A stretch of 8,901 nt of DNA from Rhizobiaceae bacterium (GTDB taxonomy: Bacteria; Pseudomonadota; Alphaproteobacteria; Rhizobiales; Rhizobiaceae). Location of the stretch: contig JAGWJK010000125.1 of the NCBI GenBank assembly GCA_028865845.1, forward strand, positions 1-8,901. Direction: 5' to 3'. Shown here piece by piece: positions 1-8,557 of the stretch. The position numbers were made by a program, and so were the translations under genes. Every line of letters begins with the position of its first letter. Within the stretch, counting starts at the first letter, position 1. The notes under the pieces are model-generated. The model was not told where the DNA came from. It searched no databases and saw only the letters and a program-made list of their open reading frames with translations.

Positions 1-651
1 GGCCGCCTTGCCCGGAGGCGAGACTTCGACCTTGACCGGGTTGGTCAGGTACTCGGCGGCAAGATCGGCAATGGTCTTCGGCATGGTTGCCGAGAACAGC
101 ATGGTCTGGCGCTTGATCGGCAAGAGCTTGGAGATCTTGCGCAGGTCATGGATGAAGCCGAGATCGAGCATCTGGTCGGCTTCGTCGAGGACGAGGTAGC
201 TGACCTGTCCAAGCGACAGGGCGCGGCGGCTGATGAGATCGAGGAGACGGCCGGGCGTGGCAACGAGAATGTCGCTGCCGCGTTCGAGCTGGAGCTGCTG
301 CTTGTTGATCGAAGCGCCGCCGACGACGACGTTGATGCGAAGCGGTGTCTTGCGGACGAACAACTTCAGGTTTTCTGCGATCTGGTTCACCAGTTCGCGG
401 GTCGGTGCAAGGATCAGCGTGCGGACGGTGCGATTGTCGGGGCGTCGGCCATCCTTCAACAGCCGTTCGATGATCGGCAGGCCAAAAGCGGCGGTCTTGC
501 CGGTGCCGGTCTGGGCGAGGCCGATGAGGTCGCGGCCCTCGAGAACGATCGGGATAGCCTGTTCCTGGATCGGCGTCGGCGTCGCGAAGTTGTTCTGCGA
601 CAGCGTGTCGACGATCTGCTTGGAAAGTCCAAGCGAGTGAAAATCGGTCAA
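1..651 (-). CDS. DEAD-box ATP-dependent RNA helicase, RhlE-like (5' part, C-terminus outside window)
   Basis: This is a cytoplasmic ATP-dependent RNA helicase that remodels RNA, typically in ribosome assembly, mRNA decay or cold adaptation. The 217 visible residues cover the first RecA-like domain. In order they are the Q motif FATPTPIQ (22-29), motif I AQTGTGKT (46-53, Walker A Lys52), motif Ia PTREL (83-87), a GG motif (111-112), motif Ib TPGR (132-135), motif II DEAD (156-159) and motif III SAT (187-189). The second RecA domain lies beyond the window edge. The sequence around the DEAD motif (LVLDEADQMLDLGF) and the 'SLGL' N-terminus fit the RhlE subfamily, but the subfamily call is less certain than the family. 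No ATG fits the N-terminus. TTG at 651 is chosen because GAAAGG (659-664) lies 7 bases upstream and the protein then begins LTDFHSLGL, as homologues do. The gene has a long non-coding upstream region and no co-directional partner close by. Confidence 0.95.
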   Translation of the reverse strand, partial: MTDFHSLGLSKQIVDTLSQNNFATPTPIQEQAIPIVLEGRDLIGLAQTGTGKTAAFGLPIIERLLKDGRRPDNRTVRTLILAPTRELVNQIAENLKLFVRKTPLRINVVVGGASINKQQLQLERGSDILVATPGRLLDLISRRALSLGQVSYLVLDEADQMLDLGFIHDLRKISKLLPIKRQTMLFSATMPKTIADLAAEYLTNPVKVEVSPPGKAA

Positions 652-793
652 TTCAATACCTTTCGGGGCGCCAAAGCGTATCGGCCGGAACGCACCATGC
701 GGCCCGGTCTATCTCTGGCGTCAAGAACCCCGCGTGAAGTGGGAACTTGTAAGTTGGACAAAGCTTTCCAGCGCATCCGACCGTCTTGGGTCC

Positions 794-803
794 GGTCTTA
801 TTT
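794..803 (-). repeat. 10-base direct repeat, copy 1
   Basis: On the minus strand this reads AAATAAGACC. An identical copy lies 99 bases away at 893-902. This copy abuts the palindrome at 804-817. The match is short and could be chance, although both copies lie in the same non-coding leader. Confidence 0.35.
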
Positions 804-817
804 CAAAAGCGCTTTTG
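804..817. promoter_or_regulatory. Perfect 14-base palindrome, possible operator
   Basis: CAAAAGCGCTTTTG is a perfect inverted repeat with a central CG and no loop, so it suits binding of a protein dimer better than an RNA hairpin. A central CG flanked by AAA/TTT half-sites is the general form of LacI-family operators. It sits about 150 bases upstream of the helicase start, directly next to one copy of a 10-base direct repeat. No regulator gene is in the window, so the assignment is inference. Confidence 0.35.
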
Positions 818-887
818 TCCTTCTCTTGCGTACGTCTTGTCCCGCATGGCACGCTCACGCGGCGGCCGAAAGGTGAAAGCTGAGACG

Positions 888-916
888 CATTTGGTCTTAT
901 TTGCCGTTAAAGTCAA
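888..916 (-). promoter_or_regulatory. Candidate sigma-70-type promoter for the helicase
   Basis: On the minus strand CTTGACT gives a good -35 element (TTGACT, 911-916). The position 17 bases further on reads CAAATG (888-893), which matches the -10 consensus poorly. The -35 is convincing and the -10 is not, so this is only a candidate. It is the best -35 match upstream of the helicase. Confidence 0.25.
893..902 (-). repeat. 10-base direct repeat, copy 2
   Basis: This is the second copy of AAATAAGACC (minus strand). It overlaps the spacer between the candidate -35 and -10 elements of the helicase promoter. If the repeat is a protein site, this copy would be well placed to affect transcription. 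Confidence 0.35.
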
Positions 917-950
917 GGGGCGGGCACATCCTTGTCTTCGCAGTCGCAAT

Positions 951-976
951 AAAAAAGCCGCCGGAAATCCGGCGGC
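951..976 (-). terminator. Intrinsic terminator of the small exported-protein gene
   Basis: Read on the minus strand, GCCGCCGG, a four-base ATTT loop and CCGGCGGC form a perfect 8-bp G+C-rich stem, directly followed by six T. It begins about 55 bases after the stop codon of the exported-protein gene. This is a textbook rho-independent terminator. It also insulates the helicase promoter from upstream read-through. Confidence 0.88.
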
Positions 977-1031
977 CTTGTTGAAATGGCCATCGTTGCC
1001 GCCTTGTCGGCGCAAGGAGGCTGGTTGCGTC

Positions 1032-1337
1032 TCAGCGGCAGACTTCCACGCGGTGCGGATGGCCCCAGCGATCACGATGCCAGGCCCAGGTGCAGTAATG
1101 ATGCGGGCGCCAGTAGATCGGCTCGTAAGCGGGGCGGTAATAGGCCGGACCATAATAGGCGGGGTAGGCTGGGCGGACGGCCTCGGCGGCAATCGCGCCA
1201 CCGACGACGCCGGCAGCGAGGCCGCCGAAGAAAGCGCCGCGCTCGCCAGCGCTGGCCGAAGTGGTGGTCGCGACGGCGGCACTGCCAAGGGTCAACGCCA
1301 CCAACCCCGCCGTGATTGCAGTACGAAACATGGACAT
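1032..1337 (-). CDS. Small exported glycine-zipper-like, Tyr/Pro-rich protein of unknown function
   Basis: This is a 101-residue protein that I cannot assign to a named function. Residues 1-30 form a Sec signal peptide: a short basic start, a hydrophobic core AGLVALTLG, and an A-S-A site at 28-30 suggesting cleavage before Gly31. Next comes a Gly/Ala-rich hydrophobic segment (GGLAAGVVGGAIA, 38-50) resembling a glycine zipper. Then follows a Pro/Tyr-rich stretch with repeated PAYY-like units (56-76), and a Trp/His/Arg-rich end with two Cys (82 and 100) that could form a disulfide. Small proteins of this type, ending in a 'V-x-V-C-R' motif, are common exported proteins in rhizobia. The start is ATG at 1337, because AAAGGAA (1343-1349) lies 5 bases upstream. 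An in-frame TTG at 1340 is too close to that site and the ATG at 1331 is further away. The gene is monocistronic, with its own terminator. It probably acts in the periplasm or cell envelope. Confidence 0.8.
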   Translation of the reverse strand: MSMFRTAITAGLVALTLGSAAVATTTSASAGERGAFFGGLAAGVVGGAIAAEAVRPAYPAYYGPAYYRPAYEPIYWRPHHYCTWAWHRDRWGHPHRVEVCR

Positions 1338-1410
1338 CAAAATTCCTTTCCCGAAACAAAGGCCCCAACGGAAGCCGAGGTCTAAACTGGGTAGGAATCT
1401 AGGCGATGTC

Positions 1411-1434
1411 GTGACTGGAAAAGCCTCCAGTCAC
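1411..1434. repeat. Perfect 9-bp inverted repeat (hairpin) between mttB-like gene and exported-protein gene
   Basis: GTGACTGGA and TCCAGTCAC flank a 6-base spacer. In the mttB-like transcript this would be a stem-loop about 47 bases after the stop codon, but no T tract follows it in that direction. In the plus direction an A/T-rich stretch (ATTAAATTTTG) follows, yet no plus-strand gene ends nearby. It is either a weak or 3'-end-protecting hairpin for the mttB-like mRNA or an operator for the exported-protein gene, whose start lies 74 bases further on. Confidence 0.5.
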
Positions 1435-1480
1435 ATTAAATTTTGTTCATAATACCTTGATAGAACTATCTTATTTCGCT

Positions 1481-3067
1481 CTAGAAATCAGTCGGGACGC
1501 CACCCTCGGCCTTGCGCTTCGCCACGAAGGCGTCAAGCTCCTCCTCGATCGCCGGATCGAGCGGCGGGCGCTCGTAACGGGCGAGCGTTTCCTTGAAAAC
1601 GCGGTTGGCGTGATCATAGGTCGTCGGCCGTCCGGCCTCGGTCCAGGTTTCGAAATTCCGCCAGTCCGAAAGGATCGGTGAATAGAAGGCGTTTTCGTAG
1701 CGGGCGAGGGTATGCGGCGTGCCGAAATAATGACCGCCGGGGCCAACGTCGCGAACGGCATCGAGCGCCAACGCGTCCTGGCTGACATCCAGCGGCGTCA
1801 GGAATTCGGCGACCATCTGCAGCATGTCGACATCGAGAATGAACTTCTCGAAGGAGGCGGTCAGGCCGCCCTCGCTCCAGCCAGCGGCATGGAGGACGAA
1901 ATTGCCGCCGCCCTGCGTCAGCGCCCAGAGCGACAGAGCCGATTCATAGGCTGCCTGGGCATCGATCGTGTTTGAGGCATTGGTATTGGAGGTGCGGTAG
2001 GGAATGCCGTAGCGGCGCGCGAGCTGGCCGCCGACAATGACGGCCTTCATGTATTCGGGCGTTCCGAAGGCCGGCGCGCCGGTCTTCATGTCGACATTGG
2101 AGGTGAAGCCGCCATACATGACCGGTGCGCCCTTGCGCACCAATTGGCTGAAGGCGATGCCGCAAAGAGCCTCGGCATTCTGTTGGACCACGGCTCCGGC
2201 GATCGTTACCGGCGCCATTGCGCCCGCCAGCGTGAACGGCGTCAGCACCACGACCTGATTGCGCGACGACATCTCGATGATCCCCTGCAGCATCGGCCCA
2301 TCGAGCCGCAGCGGCGAGGAGGAATTGATGATGGTGAAAAGCGAGGGTTCGCGCTCCATCTGCTCCATGCTGATGCCGCGCCCGATGCGCGCGATCTCGA
2401 TGGCGTCGACATTGCGCTGCTTGCCGAGCGAATAGCAATGGAAGGCCTTGTCGGTCAGCTTGACGATGTCGGACAGGCAGTCGAGATGCCGGACGGATGC
2501 GTGGATGTCGATGGGTTCGACCGGATAGCCGCCGGTCATGTGGATGACGTCATAGGACTGGGCGAGCTTGATCAGCTTGCGAAAATCCTCCTGATTGCCG
2601 GCGCGCCTGCCGCCTTCGCGGTCGGCGACGAAGGGTGCGGAAGCGACCTGGGCAAAGACGAGATTCTTGCCGCCGATCTCGACATTGCGCATCGGATTGC
2701 GGGCATGGAGCGTGAATGTGGACGGCACCGAGGCAATCAATTCCATGATCATGCCGCGATCGAAGCGGACGCGCTCGGTGCCCGGCGTTACGTGCGCGCC
2801 CGCCGCCTTCATCCGGTCGCGCGCCTCCGGCAGGATGATGTCCATGCCGATCTCTTCGAGAATGGTCAGAGAGGCCTCGTGAATATCATCGAGCGTTTCG
2901 GGCGAAAGCAGCTCGGTGCGAGCGAGATTGTTGACGAGATTCATATATTTGGCGCCGCTTGACCTGCGGCTGCGTTCCGCTCCGCGACCGCCTGTCCGAC
3001 GACGGCGCTCGACTGGAAGTGCAGCGGTGTCAGTCTCGTGCAAGGCCAGGTTATTATCGTCGCTCAT
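1481..3067 (-). CDS. MttB/MtgB-family (COG5598) trimethylamine/betaine:corrinoid methyltransferase-like protein, non-pyrrolysine
   Basis: This 528-residue protein belongs to the trimethylamine methyltransferase (MttB) family, TIM-barrel enzymes that move a methyl group from a quaternary or tertiary amine to a corrinoid protein. Family features are LDDIHEASLTILEEIGM (59-75), the SSSPLRLDGPML segment (249-260), TPFTLAGAMAPVT (276-288) and the TNASNTIDAQAAYESAL segment (362-378). Archaeal MttB carries pyrrolysine encoded by an in-frame TAG. Here the only TAG is the terminal stop, so this is the non-Pyl subgroup, whose studied member MtgB demethylates glycine betaine. The substrate here is unknown; glycine betaine, proline betaine and carnitine are candidates. 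An Arg-rich, probably disordered tail (20-36) precedes the catalytic domain. The start is ATG at 3067, with GGTGGAG 8 bases upstream. No corrinoid protein, reductive activator or methyltetrahydrofolate enzyme is in view. The divergent neighbour is the hybrid kinase. Confidence 0.88.
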   Translation of the reverse strand: MSDDNNLALHETDTAALPVERRRRTGGRGAERSRRSSGAKYMNLVNNLARTELLSPETLDDIHEASLTILEEIGMDIILPEARDRMKAAGAHVTPGTERVRFDRGMIMELIASVPSTFTLHARNPMRNVEIGGKNLVFAQVASAPFVADREGGRRAGNQEDFRKLIKLAQSYDVIHMTGGYPVEPIDIHASVRHLDCLSDIVKLTDKAFHCYSLGKQRNVDAIEIARIGRGISMEQMEREPSLFTIINSSSPLRLDGPMLQGIIEMSSRNQVVVLTPFTLAGAMAPVTIAGAVVQQNAEALCGIAFSQLVRKGAPVMYGGFTSNVDMKTGAPAFGTPEYMKAVIVGGQLARRYGIPYRTSNTNASNTIDAQAAYESALSLWALTQGGGNFVLHAAGWSEGGLTASFEKFILDVDMLQMVAEFLTPLDVSQDALALDAVRDVGPGGHYFGTPHTLARYENAFYSPILSDWRNFETWTEAGRPTTYDHANRVFKETLARYERPPLDPAIEEELDAFVAKRKAEGGVPTDF

Positions 3068-3205
3068 TGTTCTCGCTCCACCATTGTATGCGTTCGATTC
3101 TTGGCAGAGTTTCGCGTTGGATGCTGCCGTTGTTTGCGACCTGCCGATGACCGTTATGGGATAGTCATTGGCTGGAAAGCGACGTCTAATCGATTGGTGA
3201 TATGG

Positions 3206-3220
3206 TTAAGAGCTTGTTAA
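3206..3220. promoter_or_regulatory. Consensus CtrA-type site (TTAA-N7-TTAA) in divergent promoter region
   Basis: TTAAGAGCTTGTTAA matches the CtrA full-site consensus exactly. On the minus strand the match extends to TTAA-N7-TTAAC, and the flank reads TTAACCAT. CtrA is the cell-cycle response regulator of alphaproteobacteria. The site lies 60 bases upstream of the hybrid kinase start and 138 bases upstream of the mttB-like start, in the 213-base gap between them. A further TTAAC half-site lies at 3241-3245, and a GATTC (GANTC type, CcrM methylation) lies at 3096-3100. The kinase is the likelier target on distance and function, but the orientation of the better match does not exclude the mttB-like gene. 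Confidence 0.6.
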
Positions 3221-3280
3221 AGCGGTTTGTGATAAATGCGTTAACACGCTGAGTGGTAGTGTTGCGAAAGAGGGGCGCTG

Positions 3281-6534
<3,254 letters not shown>

Positions 6535-6538
<4 letters not shown>

Positions 6539-7269
6539 GCCTGTTTAACGCCGCAGAGCATTTCCCGCTTTCCGGCAAACCCCTTGCGGCGTTCCACAGC
6601 AAAGCCTGCGGCCTGCAGATTGCGGCGCACGAAGCCGGCCGCGGCATAGGTGGCGAACGTGCCGCCGGATACGGTTTTTTCTTGAAGGCGCGACATCAGT
6701 TCCGGCGACCACATATCGCCGTTTCTAGAAGGCGCAAAGCCGTCGAGGTACCAGGCGTCGAACCCGAACGCGGCGGCAGTGACGCCTTCAAACGCCGGAC
6801 CGCAGACGACGGTGAGGCGCGTCTGGCCGTCGAGCGTGAGCGATACGATATCATGTGGTGTCTCCGGCCACGCGGCTACCAGCGTTTGCCGCTCTTTATC
6901 GATCTCCGGCCAGCGCGACAAGGCGCGGTCGATTTCCTCCCGGCGCATGGGATAAAGCTCGAACGACAGGAAATGCAAACGGGCGCCCGGTTGGCGATGC
7001 TGCTGCCACTGCCGCCAGGTCTCGCAGAAATTCAATCCGGTGCCGAAGCCGAGTTCGCCGATGAGGAATTCGCTGCGGTCGCGCCAGCGTTCCGGCAGCC
7101 CATTGCCGGCTAGGAAGACATGGCCGCATTCCAGCCGCCCATCGGTCTGGCAATAAAAATGATCGCCAAAGGCGGTCGAATAGGGCATATCGCCGTCGCG
7201 CCATTCAAGTACCTGGCGCGTTCCATCGGCGTTGATCGCCTGCGTCTGATCGGAAACTGGATCTGTCAT
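6535..7269 (-). CDS. mnmD: tRNA (5-methylaminomethyl-2-thiouridine)(34)-methyltransferase MnmD
   Basis: This is a 244-residue S-adenosylmethionine-dependent methyltransferase that converts nm5(s2)U to mnm5(s2)U at wobble position 34 of tRNAs. It corresponds to the N-terminal half (MnmC1, DUF752) of E. coli MnmC and is about the length of that domain. Visible features are the N-terminal WRDGDMPYS and FGDHFY segments (23-39), the AdoMet loop GELGFGTGLNF (71-81), the conserved DGFAPSRNGDMW segment (176-187) with its catalytic-site Asp, and the C-terminal GKREML (233-238). The start is ATG at 7269. No start codon lies between it and a GGAGGA that is 15 bases upstream, so its ribosome binding is weak or unusual. 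The next Met is codon 28, inside the conserved region. The start overlaps that of the divergent FAD oxidoreductase, and the stop overlaps the kinase stop. The missing oxidase half of MnmC may be that divergent neighbour. Confidence 0.93.
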
Positions 7270-8452
7270 GGAAAGAGCCGATAATCCTCCGAGCCTCGCC
7301 GGTCAATCATCGACCGAACTGCTGATCGTCGGCGGCGGCATCATGGGCCTTTGGGCGGCGGTGCATGCGGAGCGGCTGGGCGTCGATACGATGCTTGTCG
7401 ATGCCGGACGATTTGGTCGGGGCGCAAGCGGCGGCGTGCTCGGCGCATTGATGCCGCACATGCCGGATCGCTGGGGAGGCAAGAAGCAGTTCCAGCTCGA
7501 AGCGCTTGTCGTCCTGGAGGACGAAATAGCGGCGCTGGAAGAGGCGACGGGATTGCCGGCCGGCTATCGCCGTTCCACCCGCCTGATCCCGCTGCCGAAG
7601 CCGCACCTGCGCAAGATTGCGCTTGGCCACTCGGAGGACGCCGAAAGGCACTGGCACCATGGCGAACGGCATTTCCATTGGCATGTGCTGGATGCGCCGC
7701 CGGTGGACAGCTGGATCGATCCGGACGCGGGCATGAGCGGTTTCGTGCATGACACGCTTGCCGCCCGGGTTGCGCCGCGCGCGCTGGTTGACGTTCTTAC
7801 CGCTTTTCTTCGCAAAGCGCGGCACGTACGTCTGGCGGAAGAGGTGGAAATCGAACGGATAGAGCCGGATTCCGGTCGCGCTCGCAGCAGCCGGGGCGAT
7901 ATCCGCTTCAGCCGGTGCATCCTGTCTGCCGGTCATCGGTCCTTTCCAATGCTGGACGGGTTGACGCAGGATCTTGCTTCTCCGCTCGGCCAACCGGTCA
8001 AGGGACAGGCGGCACTTTTGAAGGCGGATATCGATGCCGGCCTGCCGGTGATCTTCCGCGACGGGCTCTACATCGTGCCGCATGAGGGCGGGCAGGTAGC
8101 GGTGGGCAGCACCAGCGAGAACAGCTTCGATGATCCATTCTCGACCGATCATCAGCTCGAGACGTTGCTTGTCGCCGCACGCACTCTCGTACCGGCGCTT
8201 GCCGATGCCGAGGTCGTCGAGCGCTGGGCCGGTTTGCGGCCGAAAGCGATCGATCGCGATCCGATGGTGGGGCCCCATCCGGATCATCCATCGCTGATAG
8301 CACTAACCGGTGGTTTCAAGGTCAGTTTCGGGCTCGCCCACCGTCTGGGCGAGGCGGCCGTTCGGGATGCGATCGGGATCGAACCGGTATTGGCGCTGCC
8401 GAAAGACTTTAGTTTGACTAACCATATTAATGTAGCATCGAATAAAATGTGA
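7268..8452 (+). CDS. FAD-dependent oxidoreductase of the DAO family, candidate MnmC2-like partner of MnmD
   Basis: This 394-residue protein has a D-amino-acid oxidase/glycine oxidase (DAO) fold. Evidence is the FAD Rossmann motif LLIVGGGIMG (18-27), the end-of-strand acid Asp45, RGASGGVLGALMP (51-63), PVKGQ (243-247), YIVPHEGGQVAVGST (268-282), and near the C-terminus WAGLRP (320-325) followed by TGGFKVSFGLA (347-357). The GASGG..GALMP segment resembles GASGNRQGALYP of the MnmC oxidase half, which removes the carboxymethyl group from cmnm5(s2)U. Together with the shared start region with mnmD, this suggests the same role, but other amine or amino-acid substrates remain possible. The start is ATG at 7268, with only a short GGA 6 bases upstream, and an in-frame stop lies just before. 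The last 15 or so codons (8408-8452) are strikingly A+T-rich and probably double as the promoter of the downstream gene. Confidence 0.85.
   Translation: MERADNPPSLAGQSSTELLIVGGGIMGLWAAVHAERLGVDTMLVDAGRFGRGASGGVLGALMPHMPDRWGGKKQFQLEALVVLEDEIAALEEATGLPAGYRRSTRLIPLPKPHLRKIALGHSEDAERHWHHGERHFHWHVLDAPPVDSWIDPDAGMSGFVHDTLAARVAPRALVDVLTAFLRKARHVRLAEEVEIERIEPDSGRARSSRGDIRFSRCILSAGHRSFPMLDGLTQDLASPLGQPVKGQAALLKADIDAGLPVIFRDGLYIVPHEGGQVAVGSTSENSFDDPFSTDHQLETLLVAARTLVPALADAEVVERWAGLRPKAIDRDPMVGPHPDHPSLIALTGGFKVSFGLAHRLGEAAVRDAIGIEPVLALPKDFSLTNHINVASNKM
8414..8443 (+). promoter_or_regulatory. Candidate promoter for the DUF1045 gene, inside the oxidoreductase 3' end
   Basis: TTGACT (8414-8419) matches the -35 consensus at five of six positions. 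After an 18-base spacer, TCGAAT (8438-8443) matches the -10 at four of six. It lies in a stretch of roughly 30% G+C inside an otherwise G+C-rich gene, which supports a regulatory role. Transcription would start near 8450, leaving a leader of about 100 bases before the ATG at 8558. Confidence 0.35.
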
Positions 8453-8485
8453 ATATAGGCCCCTCCAAGGTCGTTAATCTGTCAC

Positions 8486-8537
8486 GCAAATCACCTATCC
8501 CGTAGCCAACAGCGACGAGCTGGATTCGTTGATTTGC
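8486..8537 (+). repeat. 8-bp inverted repeat in the leader of the DUF1045 gene
   Basis: GCAAATCA (8486-8493) and TGATTTGC (8530-8537) are exact reverse complements separated by 36 bases. The right arm ends 7 bases before the strong ribosome binding site GGAGGA (8545-8550). In RNA this could close a stem next to the ribosome binding site, or the arms could be two halves of a protein site. No riboswitch family is recognised. Confidence 0.35.
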
Positions 8538-8557
8538 CGCCTCTGGAGGAAGGTTTC

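Larger units (their letters stand above)
652..950 (-). other. Non-coding leader/promoter region of the DEAD-box helicase
   Basis: About 300 bases without a convincing gene lie between the helicase start and the terminator of the small exported-protein gene. The short open frames crossing it lack ribosome binding sites and recognisable products. Read in the helicase direction, the region holds a weak promoter candidate near 888-916, two copies of AAATAAGACC, a perfect 14-base palindrome (804-817), the smaller palindromes AAAGCTTT (760-767) and AACTT-GT-AAGTT (744-755), and then the helicase ribosome binding site. If the promoter is right, the mRNA has a leader of roughly 230 bases. Long leaders are common for cold-responsive helicase mRNAs, but no known RNA family is recognised here. 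Confidence 0.55.

Noticed and set aside
148..876. 242-codon open frame on the plus strand
   Set aside because: It is antisense to the DEAD-box helicase, which carries all expected motifs on the minus strand. It has no recognisable domain and no ribosome binding site, and it runs into the leader region.
786..1385. 199-codon plus-strand frame and 161-codon minus-strand frame over the helicase leader and small exported gene
   Set aside because: Their composition is that of G+C-rich shadow frames. The real gene here has a signal peptide, a ribosome binding site and a terminator.
1481..1483. TAG as a possible pyrrolysine codon in the MttB-like gene
   Set aside because: It comes after a complete C-terminus, and read-through meets another TAG four codons later. 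The catalytic domain has no in-frame TAG, as in the non-pyrrolysine subgroup.
2144..2962. 272-codon plus-strand frame inside the mttB-like gene
   Set aside because: It is the antisense shadow of the strongly family-conserved methyltransferase.
3079..3084. TACAAT (minus strand) as a -10 element for the mttB-like gene
   Set aside because: No -35 match lies at a suitable distance, and transcription would start inside the ribosome binding site.
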